A DNA stretch of 64,000 bases. Source: Pseudomonas laurylsulfatiphila. GTDB taxonomy: Bacteria; Pseudomonadota; Gammaproteobacteria; Pseudomonadales; Pseudomonadaceae. Below, piece by piece: positions 27,301-34,532 of this stretch. The first letter of the stretch is position 1; each line of letters begins with the position of its first letter. Both the position numbers and the translations under genes were made by a program. The notes under the pieces are model-generated. The model was not told the DNA's origin. It was given only the letters and a program-made list of their open reading frames with translations, and did no database searches. The stretch covers positions 1,233,430 to 1,297,429 of the forward strand of contig NZ_NIRS01000001.1 of assembly GCF_002934665.1 (NCBI RefSeq), given 5' to 3'.

Positions 27301-30300
27301 CGTCGGTGCGGGTTCCGGTCACCACCTGCGCGCCGACCTTGAGGACATCGTCAGCCGTGCCGAGGATGCCATCCAGGCCGGGATCGAATGTGGCCGCGAC
27401 TGCCGCCGGGTTGTTGGCGGTCTGGTCGACGATCAGGTTGCTGATGGTGCGCGGTTGCGAGTCGATCACCAGGCCGCTGGTCTGGGTGTAACTCGTGCCG
27501 GCGTCGGCCGGGCGGAAGTCCGGCGTGGTCAGGCGCGGGAATACGTTATCGGCGGCACCGAACTCGGGATGGAGCAGGTTGTTTTCCGTCCCTTCGACCG
27601 TGCGCAAACCGTAGGGCACGCGTATGTTCGGCAGCAGAGAAACCAGGTTCTCACCGGCCGCGTGGTGTTCGGCTATCTTGATCTGGTCAAGGATGAACGC
27701 CAGGTCGGATTGCGTGTAACGCACACCGTTGCTGGGGGCACTGGTCTGCGGATCGATCAGCGAAGGCGCTGGTGCGGGAGTTGGCGCCGCGGCCACTACT
27801 GCCGTAGTCGGTGCCGAGAATACCTGCTCGGTCACGCCATGATCGTCCGCATAAATGCCTTTGACGCGTACAGCCAGGCCGGCAAGATCCGACGTCACCG
27901 TGAGCGTGGGCGCATCCGCTCTGGTAAAGCCGATACCGATGCGGCCTGGCCCGAGGATGATGTCCTCGAACACGCCCGAACCCGGTGTCGCTTCAAACTG
28001 CCATATGTAACTGATGGAATTGTGGATCGCCCCGCCGGCGTTGTCCGCATCGGTGAGGCCTGCCGCCGACACGGTCAGCGTCTGGCCAACGGTCGGCGCG
28101 GTGTTGTCCACTGTCAGCGCGCCCACCGGCTCAGCGTTGAGCCCGGGTACGAGGACCATGGACTGATCGGAGAACTGCAGCCGTTCGATGTGGGTAAGAC
28201 GGTCGGTTTCTTCCTTGCCGACATTGTCGGTCACGGTGACGATGTCGTCGGCAAAATCGAGCGGCGTGGCGTTATCGTTGACGGTGATGGTGTAGTTCGC
28301 CAGCGGGCCCATGAAGTTGACGGTGTCGAAGCCACCCACGCCCGGCAGGATCTCCCGCACGGCGACGAGTTGCCCCGGATTGTAGGTACCGTTCAACATC
28401 AGCGGAATCATCTGCGTCATGCTGTCGAAGCTGGCGATCTCCGGCCCGGTGCCATCCAGATTCTGATGCACGCTGATGCGCACGTTGAGCCACTTGTCGC
28501 CGTCGATGAGGTCGCTGCCGCCACGGCCTTCGATGATGTCGCTGCCATCGCCGCCGAGGATGATGTTGCCCGCGCCGAACTGATCGTCGGCCGTGCCCCC
28601 GACACCGTCGGCCCCGAAACCGGCGCTGCCGACAAAGTCCCGCAGGCCGCTGACAAGATCGAAGTTGGTGAGGATGCTGCCCCTGGCCGTGATGTTGGCG
28701 ATGATGGCCGCGTTTTGTTCATCGCCGCGCAGGAAGTCGGAGAAGGCCGAGCCCGACAGGCCCTCCACTTCCGCGAACCGGTCATAGACCGCATCGGGCG
28801 ATTGCCCCACTGCGCCCACGATATCGCCTGCAGCATTGGGCACCGCGTGGTAGGGACTGAAGAAAGGAACGACCATGTCGACGGTCACGCCGTACTTGTC
28901 ATTCTTGTAGGTGGTCCAGTCGAACCCGGACATCCCGTCCATCTTGTCCTGGGCATCGCTGGCGACGAAGGTGTCGTCGCCACCTTCACCGATCATTTCA
29001 TCGAATCCGCCGGTGCCGATGAAGATGTCGTTGCCGGGCACATCGTCGGTCAGAGTCGGGCTCATGTTATCGCCCGGTGCACCGTCCTGGGTGCCGCCCT
29101 CGATCCAGTCGTCGCCTTCGTTGCCGGTCGGCGCGAGGTTGACCTTGGCGCCGAGGATGAAATCGTCGCCCGCGCCGGCGAAGGTCATCGTGATGTCTTC
29201 GGTGGTGATGATGAAGTCTTTGCCAGCGCCGCCGAAGACCAGGTTGTTGAGGCCGAGGGTCGAGTTGCCGGCCTGGATGACGTCGTTGCCGTCCTCGCCG
29301 CGCAGGGTGTCGCTGCCGCCGATGTCGGTGATGATGTCGTCGCCGGCACCGCCAAAGACGTTGTCGTTGCCGTAGCCACCGTCGAGCCGATCGTTGCCGG
29401 CATCGCCATAGACCGTGTCGTCGTCCGAGTCGCCGGCAATAAGGATGTCGTTGCCGGCCGTACCGCCCAACACGACTGTGTCGCTGCCGGTGTAGTGCAG
29501 GTAATTGGTATCGGGGCCCACTGTGTCCGGGTTGTCGCGGATCACCAGCGGCGTGATATGGTCAATCCTTGGTGAGCCGATCGGGTGCTCTGACGGGCCA
29601 AACGGGTCGGCGTTGGCGGGCAGATCGTCGGCCGTGCCGACGATACCGTCCGGACCGGCCACCACACTCGGGTTGAACTGGTGCGTCGTGTCGACCTCCA
29701 GGGTGAAGGCCGGAGTCTGGAATATGTTAGCCGCCAGGTGTGTGGCGTTGCTGTTGAGCATCACCAGATTGGAGAACGAGTTGTTCTCGAGTTCAGTGCC
29801 GAAGTTGAGTCCTGCGGTGCGGGCCAGATAGTACAGACGGTCGCCGTTCTGCAGGTTTTCCAACTGGGTTTCGAAGACGAAGTTGAAGCTCGAACCCAGT
29901 TGGCCGCCAAAGGGCATTTTCTCTTCGGCCAGGCCGCCAATCCAGTAGTCGACGTTGTCCAGGCCGGTGGTGGTCACGTCGTCTGCGGTGTGCAGAATAC
30001 CGTCCGCACCGGCATTGCTGCTCCAGACGCCGGTACTGTTCAGGAAGTCCAGGCGATCAGCCGGCGCCGTGGCGCTGCCGAACACCAGGTCTGCGGCCGC
30101 AGCGCGCTTTTCCGCCAGCGTGGTGGCGCCGATGATGCTCGAATGCGTGCCATAGGCGGCGATGAAATTGACCAGCGATTCCGGGTGCTTCATGTGCTGC
30201 ACGAAATCGGCCCAGCTCGTGTAGGGGGTCAACTGGCTGTCGCCGGTCATGTGGTAGAACTCGCGCCGCGCCGCGTTCAGCGACGGGATGCCAGCGTCGC

Positions 30301-32266
30301 GACCGCGCGCCAGGTTGAGTGCGGGAAGGTCGAGCGGCAGGCCGACCAGATTGTTGCGCAGAGCATCCGTGACAAACTCGTCGATTTCGTTGCCGACCTG
30401 CCGCGTGAGGCCGCGCACAATGGCGCCAGCCGCCTCCTCCGGCGTGGGGCCGCTTGCAGCAAACGCGAGAGGGTTGAGGAAGGCCGCGATCAGACCGGTC
30501 TGTTGATTGCCCGGGTCAACCGGATTGCCATCGCCGACGACGTTGAAGTTGGGGTCGAAACGATCGACCGTCTCCAGCAGCATCGAATGGCCGAAGCGAA
30601 AGACCGTGTGCGCGAACTCGGCGACGATCGCCGGATTGACGGTGGTGTCATTGCCCATGGGGGCCAGGAACACGTCCACTTGCGGCTGGATGGTGCGCGC
30701 GAACTCCTCGAACACCAGGTGCTGATACTGCATTTCGGTGCCGAACTTGGCGGCCTGGAACAACCGCTCGCCGTTCCAGTGCAGGCCCGCGATGTCGGCC
30801 GGCGTCACTGGCAGCGCTGTCAGTTGGCCGTCGGGCAGCAGCCACTTGTTCAGGAAATCAAGGTCGGCGGAAGCCAGCACTGTCTCCTTGGTCTGGTCAA
30901 TCAGCCGGTTGTGCTCGCTGTGGAAGATCTCATGCACCGTGGTCAGGCCGATGTTCTCGTTAACGCGGCCATCACCGGCGATGTAGTGCTTGTCGAGCAA
31001 CTCGTTGTCGTAGGTGCCGGGTGCTTGCGGGCCGCCAATGACGGTGTCCGCGTCAGCCGTCAGGCCGCCGGTGGGGTCGGCGCTGTGGGCGATGTCGATG
31101 AGGAACTGGTGGCCGGTGCGAACGGCGTTCGTCAGGCTGATCGGCGCGGCCCGGTTACCCTCGACGAGCACGTCATCGGCGGTGCCGGCGATGCCGTCCA
31201 GGCCCTTCATCACGACTTGGGGGAGACCGTTGGGTCCCTTGATGAAGTTGCCGTAGGCATCGGTCGCCAGCAGCGGTACGTCGAACACGTCCGCATCGGT
31301 CAAGTTGATGCCGAGCAGATCACGGGCCTGGGCCTTGACGACTGCCCAGGTGGCCATGCCGCCGATTTCGACGTCATCCGCAGTGCCGAAATGCCCATCG
31401 ACACCCAGGTCACGATTGGTGATCAGTTTGCCGGTGGCGACCGGATCGCCGCCGGCGTTGAGTTCATAGGCGCGCAGGAACACCTGGTGCGAGGGATGCG
31501 AGCTGTAGGTCTGGTTCTGGTCGACGAATGGCGAGGTGGTGTTGCTCTGCTCGTGGATGTCATCGGCGGTGCCCAGGATGCCGTCGGGGCCGGGCAGATT
31601 GGTGGCGCGCGTCAGCACCATGAAGTTGGTCGGGCTGCCTGGCACGAACAGTGGGTCATCCGGCTGCAACGGAATGAAGACGGTGCCGCTGCCGCCCTTG
31701 GTCACGAGGTCAAGGCCATGGTCGAAGAACTGGCCAAAGAACGTCATCCACTGGTTGAACGGCACGGTCAGGCCGGCGTCCGGCGTAATGTTGGGGATCT
31801 GGAAGACGGAAACGTCGTCGGCGGTGCCGAACAGACCATCCAGACCGGGGCTGGAGACGACCTGTGAATCCGGATTGGCCGCGGCGGCCGCGACCGCCGC
31901 CGGGTTGTTGGCGGTCTGGTCCACGATCAGGTTGCTGATGGTGCGCGGCTGCGAGTCGAAGACGGCACCGCTGGTCTGCAGGTAGGAGGTCGGCGTGGTT
32001 CCGCCAGGGTCGGTGGGCCCGAAGAAGCCGGCCGGATGGACCTGCGCTGTATTGAACACCGGCGTCGTCATGCGCGGGAAGAAGTTGTCGGCGGCACCGA
32101 ACTGGGGATTGGCCAGGTTGTTGTAGATGCCGGAGACGGTGCGCAGGCCGAAGGGGACTTCTACGTTTGGCAGCATGTCAATCAGACTCTCGCCTGCCGC
32201 ATGCCGTTCGGAGATGAAGATTTGTTCGAGAATGAACTCGAGATCGGACTTGATAAAGCTGGCCAT
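21317..32266 (-). CDS. Giant secreted double haem-peroxidase RTX protein (MopA-like)
   Basis: 3,649 residues from ATG 32266, chosen over 32290 because GAGGAAAC lies directly upstream. Two animal-type (myeloperoxidase-fold) modules are present. In module 1 the distal Asp182-His183 (GQFFDHG), Arg434/Glu437 (GDGRVNEN) and proximal His560 (FRFGHSML) align with MPO Asp94-His95, Arg239/Glu242 and His336. 'NLARGRD' (about 651-657) is also typical. Module 2 repeats all this ~1,500 residues later. RTX nonapeptides follow each module (from about residue 934) and form a C-terminal block (about 3100-3560); Ig-like domains lie near 1385-1480, 2855-2990 and 3010-3090. No N-terminal signal peptide; the non-RTX tail (ending ILAS) looks like a type I secretion signal. 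Architecture resembles P. putida MopA, an Mn(II) oxidase, but the substrate is unproven. No type I secretion genes lie in this window. Confidence 0.9.
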   Translation of the reverse strand: MASFIKSDLEFILEQIFISERHAAGESLIDMLPNVEVPFGLRTVSGIYNNLANPQFGAADNFFPRMTTPVFNTAQVHPAGFFGPTDPGGTTPTSYLQTSGAVFDSQPRTISNLIVDQTANNPAAVAAAAANPDSQVVSSPGLDGLFGTADDVSVFQIPNITPDAGLTVPFNQWMTFFGQFFDHGLDLVTKGGSGTVFIPLQPDDPLFVPGSPTNFMVLTRATNLPGPDGILGTADDIHEQSNTTSPFVDQNQTYSSHPSHQVFLRAYELNAGGDPVATGKLITNRDLGVDGHFGTADDVEIGGMATWAVVKAQARDLLGINLTDADVFDVPLLATDAYGNFIKGPNGLPQVVMKGLDGIAGTADDVLVEGNRAAPISLTNAVRTGHQFLIDIAHSADPTGGLTADADTVIGGPQAPGTYDNELLDKHYIAGDGRVNENIGLTTVHEIFHSEHNRLIDQTKETVLASADLDFLNKWLLPDGQLTALPVTPADIAGLHWNGERLFQAAKFGTEMQYQHLVFEEFARTIQPQVDVFLAPMGNDTTVNPAIVAEFAHTVFRFGHSMLLETVDRFDPNFNVVGDGNPVDPGNQQTGLIAAFLNPLAFAASGPTPEEAAGAIVRGLTRQVGNEIDEFVTDALRNNLVGLPLDLPALNLARGRDAGIPSLNAARREFYHMTGDSQLTPYTSWADFVQHMKHPESLVNFIAAYGTHSSIIGATTLAEKRAAAADLVFGSATAPADRLDFLNSTGVWSSNAGADGILHTADDVTTTGLDNVDYWIGGLAEEKMPFGGQLGSSFNFVFETQLENLQNGDRLYYLARTAGLNFGTELENNSFSNLVMLNSNATHLAANIFQTPAFTLEVDTTHQFNPSVVAGPDGIVGTADDLPANADPFGPSEHPIGSPRIDHITPLVIRDNPDTVGPDTNYLHYTGSDTVVLGGTAGNDILIAGDSDDDTVYGDAGNDRLDGGYGNDNVFGGAGDDIITDIGGSDTLRGEDGNDVIQAGNSTLGLNNLVFGGAGKDFIITTEDITMTFAGAGDDFILGAKVNLAPTGNEGDDWIEGGTQDGAPGDNMSPTLTDDVPGNDIFIGTGGFDEMIGEGGDDTFVASDAQDKMDGMSGFDWTTYKNDKYGVTVDMVVPFFSPYHAVPNAAGDIVGAVGQSPDAVYDRFAEVEGLSGSAFSDFLRGDEQNAAIIANITARGSILTNFDLVSGLRDFVGSAGFGADGVGGTADDQFGAGNIILGGDGSDIIEGRGGSDLIDGDKWLNVRISVHQNLDGTGPEIASFDSMTQMIPLMLNGTYNPGQLVAVREILPGVGGFDTVNFMGPLANYTITVNDNATPLDFADDIVTVTDNVGKEETDRLTHIERLQFSDQSMVLVPGLNAEPVGALTVDNTAPTVGQTLTVSAAGLTDADNAGGAIHNSISYIWQFEATPGSGVFEDIILGPGRIGIGFTRADAPTLTVTSDLAGLAVRVKGIYADDHGVTEQVFSAPTTAVVAAAPTPAPAPSLIDPQTSAPSNGVRYTQSDLAFILDQIKIAEHHAAGENLVSLLPNIRVPYGLRTVEGTENNLLHPEFGAADNVFPRLTTPDFRPADAGTSYTQTSGLVIDSQPRTISNLIVDQTANNPAAVAATFDPGLDGILGTADDVLKVGAQVVTGTRTDGSTFETFFDPNVSPDAGLTAPFNQWMTFFGQFFDHGLDLVTKGGSGTVFIPLQPDDPLFVPGSPTNFMVLTRATNQPGPDGILGTADDIHENTNTTSPFVDQNQTYSSHPSHQVFLRAYELNAAGDPVATGKLITNRDLGADGHFGTADDVEIGGMATWKVVKAQAHDLLGINLTDADFNNVPLLATDAYGNFIKGPNGFPQVVMLGPDGIAGTADDVLVEGNPAAPISLANAARTGHAFLNDIAHTAVPVDDQTGAALLPDADNVVGGTPAPGFYDNELLDAHYIAGDGRVNENIGLTTVHSIFHHEHNRLVDHTKEVVLATAASGDVSFLNEWLLTPVTAVPADTSTLDWNGERLFQTAKFGTEMQYQHLVFEEFARTIQPMVDPFFAPGQVYDTAIDPSIVAEFAHTVYRFGHSMLLEQVDRLDPNFASSDIGLIQAFLNPLEFAGSGATPEEAAGAIVRGVTRQVGNEIDEFVTEALRNNLLGLPLDLPAINLARGRDTGIPSLNAARREFYLPTGDAELKPYTSWADFVQHMKHPESLINFIAAYGTHSTITGATTLADKRAAAADLVFGGATAPADRVDFLNSTGAWASNAGADGVLHTADDVTITGLDAVDFWVGGLAEEKMPFGGMLGSTFNFVFENQMEKLQDGDRFYYLERTASMDFGAELENNTFASLVMANTDATHLSARVFLTPAYTLEVNQANQYNPSVIAGPDGIVGTADDLPANADPFGPSDHPIGSPRTDFLTPLVIRDNPNTTGPDTNYLHYTGADTVVLGGTAGNDILIAGDSDDDTVYGDAGNDRIDGGYGNDQLFGGTGDDIITDMGGDDVIHGEEGNDVIQGGNGLNLILGQAGQDFIVTGEDAADTSGGLGNDFILGSKANEFARGGEGDDWIQGGSADGVAGDNFDPFGNDPINGNDVFMGDGGPDNFDGEGGDDIMIGSPSEADRFIGFSGYDWATYKDDPSGVTMDLNSRLRFFDQPAVPGSNASILARLDLVEGLSGSAHADFLSGDDSTADLLAVAGAKGSVLTNFDLISGLRDLVGSAGNGADGIAGTADDKFDGGNILLGGAGSDIIQGRGGDDLIDGDKWLNVRISVRQNIDGTGPEIATFDNMTPLVPLMLNGTYNPGQLQIVREILTATGPDFDTALFSGNLADYTVIENVNGTFTVTDSVAGRDGTDTLSHIERLQFSDQALVLGGLNAAPVGSLRIDDPTPAVGQRLTVSAADITDANNTATGGAITGPISYFWQFEARPGSGVFEDITFFAAGEVARAEGTTVTVGSELRVPPPATLIGAVPAIPELVVAAGLALRVRAVYKDANGVLEEVFSAPTAPIAPAGTGTVNVLPVGTVLISDTTPAKDLGLTATDAFTDANGTTTSVIAHQWQAGSGAIFTDIAGATGTTFTPGQAQVGQQLRVVASYTDDLGTLERVTSAATTVVSDVFVGTAGADVWTGTAGDDVASGGDGNDILSALGGNDILHGDAGNDILIGGTGNDQMVGGTGNDGYIVDSVGDVVVELAGEGQDSVQTTLGSYTLGANVEHLLYLGVGNFVGNGNASNNVMTGGVGNDILNGGDGNDTLLGGLGNDILTGGAGNDAMLGGAGNDGYIVDSAFDLVVESSGEGQDSVQTTLGNYTLGANVEHLLYLGAGNFVGNGNASNNVITGGVGNDSLNGGDGNDTLLGGAGNDILTGGTGNDAMVGGVGNDGYIVDSAFDLVVESAGEGADSVQTSLTSYTLGANVEHLLYTGAGNFTGNGNASNNVMTGGVGNDNLNGGGGNDTLLGGLGNDILTGGTGNDAMIGGVGNDGYIVDSAFDLVVESAGEGADSVQTSLANYILGTDVEHLLYTGVGNFVGSGNASNNVITGGVGNDSLFGGDANDTLLGGAGNDFLDGGTGNDSVAGGAGNDTMDASSGNDIFVFGPAFGNDRIIGFDANAAGGQDLLNFAALNITAATFNTSVNLVDLGADTLLNFGAGSITLVGVADPNTVSAADFILAS
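21601..22860 (-). repeat. Four tandem 300-bp RTX repeat units
   Basis: Units begin at about 21661, 21961, 22261 and 22561 with an exact 300-bp (100-residue) period, very similar to each other, plus a partial unit at 21601. Each encodes 'GNDGYIVDS...', 'ANVEHLLY..GNF.GNGNASN' and several GGxGNDxLx nonapeptides that bind Ca2+ in a parallel beta roll. Near-identical in-frame repeats would allow unit gain or loss by recombination. Confidence 0.92.
23300..27735 (-). repeat. Large internal direct repeat, copy 2 (peroxidase + RTX + Ig-like module)
   Basis: Encodes the second module, from 'NGVRYTQSDLAFILDQIKIA' to 'VFSAPTAPIAP'. It is offset by exactly 4,500 bp from copy 1 at e.g. 25681 against 30181, where long stretches of DNA are identical. 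Small length differences sit in linker regions (offset about 4,521 bp near the distal His). Confidence 0.88.
27790..32260 (-). repeat. Large internal direct repeat, copy 1 (peroxidase + RTX + Ig-like module)
   Basis: Encodes the first module, from 'SDLEFILEQIFISERHAAGE' to 'VFSAPTTAVV'. Both copies keep all haem ligands and the same order of domains, so the duplication is of a whole functional unit. Confidence 0.88.
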
Positions 32267-32979
32267 GGCTGTTTCCTCGATGCTTGGCAATCAGGAAACC
32301 ACACGCATAAAACACGGTTGTAAACGCGTGGTTTAGTGCTGAAACCCATAAACAAAAAAATCGAAAATTGAACAACGGGACCTGCTACCACGGCCGCACC
32401 GAACCCTTGCCCAATTGCGTGCAATCAGCAGTGCTCGACTGGGGATTGATTCCCCGTGACAACCGTATCTACAGGCGGGTATTGCGCTTCAAGGAGGCGA
32501 CGGCCCATGAACGCAGGTCGAATAGAAGGGGTGACTTGCTAATGGCCCCGTCACGTATCGGGGCGTTATGCATCTGTCCATGGAGCACTCTCAGGCATAG
32601 GGGGCTTGTCACAGATGCCACACATCCAGCGATCAGAGTCCGGGACTTCCTGAGGGGTGATGGCACGGTTCTGCGTCCATGCGGCTTCGTCAACAAGCCT
32701 TTTATCCATGAGAAAACTGGCATCGACTACGAATTGACTAGTATGTATTGGAGAGTGGTTGCTTACGCCTGGTGCAGGCGTCAGGAAATCATTCAAACCA
32801 TGGGTTTGGTTCTGATTGAGTGGAGCACAATGGGTAATAACCCCCAGCTGTTGTTGCAGGAAGTAGCGATTACCCAGTCTGTTTGAGAATCTTTTTAAAA
32901 TACTCATCGCGCCTCCCGCCCTCAACCTCAAACACCAGTTTTACACTCCATTGAAAATGAGTATTGAGGGGCTACCCGG
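32267..32979. other. 713-bp intergenic region between giant peroxidase and histidine kinase genes
   Basis: Divergent control region, visibly less GC-rich than the flanking genes. It has an imperfect inverted repeat AAACCAC...GTGGTTT at 32296-32334 close to the peroxidase start. Open frames here (a 172-codon one on the plus strand, a 121-codon one on the minus strand) show no recognisable domain or ribosome site and are not called. No RNA gene was recognised. Its length suggests complex regulation or decayed sequence. Confidence 0.55.
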
Positions 32980-34488
32980 ATGTGTACAGAGACGAAGGCC
33001 CAGCCAAATTCCGAGACCTTGGTCAACGAATCCGATCAGACCTTGGTCGAATCGGACATGGGCCTAAAGTCCCATGGCGCAGGGCCAGGGAGACAGGGAA
33101 CCGGTGCGAAATTGCGCCATTTAAGCCGCTCAACCCAGTTCGTGATCTGCGCCACAATCATCCTGGGCTTGACCATGACGTTCGTTGGAAACCTCGTAAG
33201 CCAGAGCATCGAAGATGCAACGGTTCAAACGGCGGCAGAGACGGGCGCGCGTTATATGCAGAACTTTCTCGAACCTTTCGTCCAGGGATTGACCACGGCA
33301 AAGGAACTCCCCGATGAAACCATTCAGACCATTGATCACCTGCTGTCCAGCACCTCGCTCAGTACACATGTTGTCTCGGTGAAGATCTGGTTGCCAGACG
33401 GCACCATTGTCTACAGCACCGACAAATCCACGGTCCAGAAAACGTTTCCGACAGAGGAGATCTCACAGGCGCTGACCGGCAAGATCTATACAGAGTTCGA
33501 CAATGATCTTGGAAGTTATGCGGTGGACGATGTTGAAGATGCCTTTGAGCGAAGCCTGAATATTCCGCTCTATGAAATATTTGCTCCACTGCGCGAAGCG
33601 GGTACTGGAAAGATTATTGCGGTGGGTGAGTTCTACGAAACTGCGGAGGCGTTACAGCGCGAAATCAATAACGTTCGCAAGAAAGTGTGGGCGATTGTTG
33701 GGACAGCAACGACAGGCATGATTTTACTGTTGTTTTTTATCGTTCGGCGTGGCGACAAGATAATCAAACAGCATGAAACAGCACTTAAATGGCGAATGGA
33801 TGAGCAAACCAGATTGCACTCAAACAATGCCGCCCTTCAGCGCAAAGTCACTAAAGCCAATCGCGAGTTCTCCAGAATCAATGAACTTACTCTGCGGCGG
33901 ATCGGGGCAGATCTGCATGATGGTCCTGCCCAGCTGTTGGCACTTATTCTCCTTCGCCTTGAAGAGCTCGAATCTTCGGAAGGCGTCTCGGATGTAGAAG
34001 CCCTGGAAATGATCAGGCGTGCCGGCCAGGATGCTTTAAACGAAGTGCGGGAAATATCACTCGGCCTGGCACTTCCGGAAGTCAATGACCTGACCCTGCA
34101 CGATGCCCTGGTATTGCTGGCCGAGCGCCACGAAGAGCGAACCGAGACGCGAGTCGATCTGCAGCTTGATACGCTTCCGGACGATGTACCGGTAGCGCTT
34201 AAAATTGGTATTTACCGCTTTGCCCAGGAAGCTTTGAACAATGCCTATGTTCACGCTGGGGGAAAAGGCCAAAAACTCAGCGCCTCGCACTCCGAAGGAC
34301 TGCTGGAAGTGCAAGTCGAGGATGCGGGAGTGGGTATTTCAACCGAGAAACCGAGTGTGCCAGCTCGAGGTAGAACTCGTCTGGGCCTTGTCGGCATGCG
34401 TTATCGCGTCGAATCCCTCGGCGGCGTATTCATCATTGAATCGGCTCCCCAGGCCGGAACCAAAGCCAGGGCGCAGTTCAAAATCTGA
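32980..34488 (+). CDS. Membrane histidine kinase (HisKA_3 / NarX-UhpB type)
   Basis: 502 residues. Two membrane helices (~53-72 'FVICATIILGLTMTFVGNLV' and ~236-255) enclose a ~160-residue periplasmic sensor domain. The transmitter begins with 'RRIGADLHDGPAQLLAL' with phospho-acceptor His313, and an HATPase_c domain follows ('FAQEALNNAYVHAG' N-box, 'VEDAGVGIS' G1, 'LGLVGMRYRVESLGG' G2). This class pairs with NarL/FixJ response regulators; one lies directly downstream on the opposite strand (34533-35243). The N-terminal 50 residues are polar and unusual. ATG 32980 has only a weak ribosome site (GAGGGG farther up). Location next to the giant peroxidase gene suggests a regulatory link, not proved. 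Confidence 0.9.
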   Translation: MCTETKAQPNSETLVNESDQTLVESDMGLKSHGAGPGRQGTGAKLRHLSRSTQFVICATIILGLTMTFVGNLVSQSIEDATVQTAAETGARYMQNFLEPFVQGLTTAKELPDETIQTIDHLLSSTSLSTHVVSVKIWLPDGTIVYSTDKSTVQKTFPTEEISQALTGKIYTEFDNDLGSYAVDDVEDAFERSLNIPLYEIFAPLREAGTGKIIAVGEFYETAEALQREINNVRKKVWAIVGTATTGMILLLFFIVRRGDKIIKQHETALKWRMDEQTRLHSNNAALQRKVTKANREFSRINELTLRRIGADLHDGPAQLLALILLRLEELESSEGVSDVEALEMIRRAGQDALNEVREISLGLALPEVNDLTLHDALVLLAERHEERTETRVDLQLDTLPDDVPVALKIGIYRFAQEALNNAYVHAGGKGQKLSASHSEGLLEVQVEDAGVGISTEKPSVPARGRTRLGLVGMRYRVESLGGVFIIESAPQAGTKARAQFKI

Positions 34489-34532
34489 TAACCCGTACCA
34501 GATTGATCGTTGCGCCCAAGTCACCGCAGCGC

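Noticed and set aside
22862..31867. Very long open frames (about 550 to 920 codons) on the plus strand opposite the giant peroxidase.
   Set aside because: They are antisense to a well-supported repetitive gene in GC-rich DNA, have no recognisable domains and mirror its repeats.
32661..32675. TGGCACGGTTCTGC resembling a sigma-54 promoter ahead of the kinase.
   Set aside because: Spacing between the GG and GC elements is one base short and it lies over 300 bases from the gene.
32368..32931. Open frames of 172 (plus) and 121 (minus) codons in the gap upstream of the histidine kinase.
   Set aside because: No ribosome site, recognisable domain or coding-like composition; treated as non-coding.
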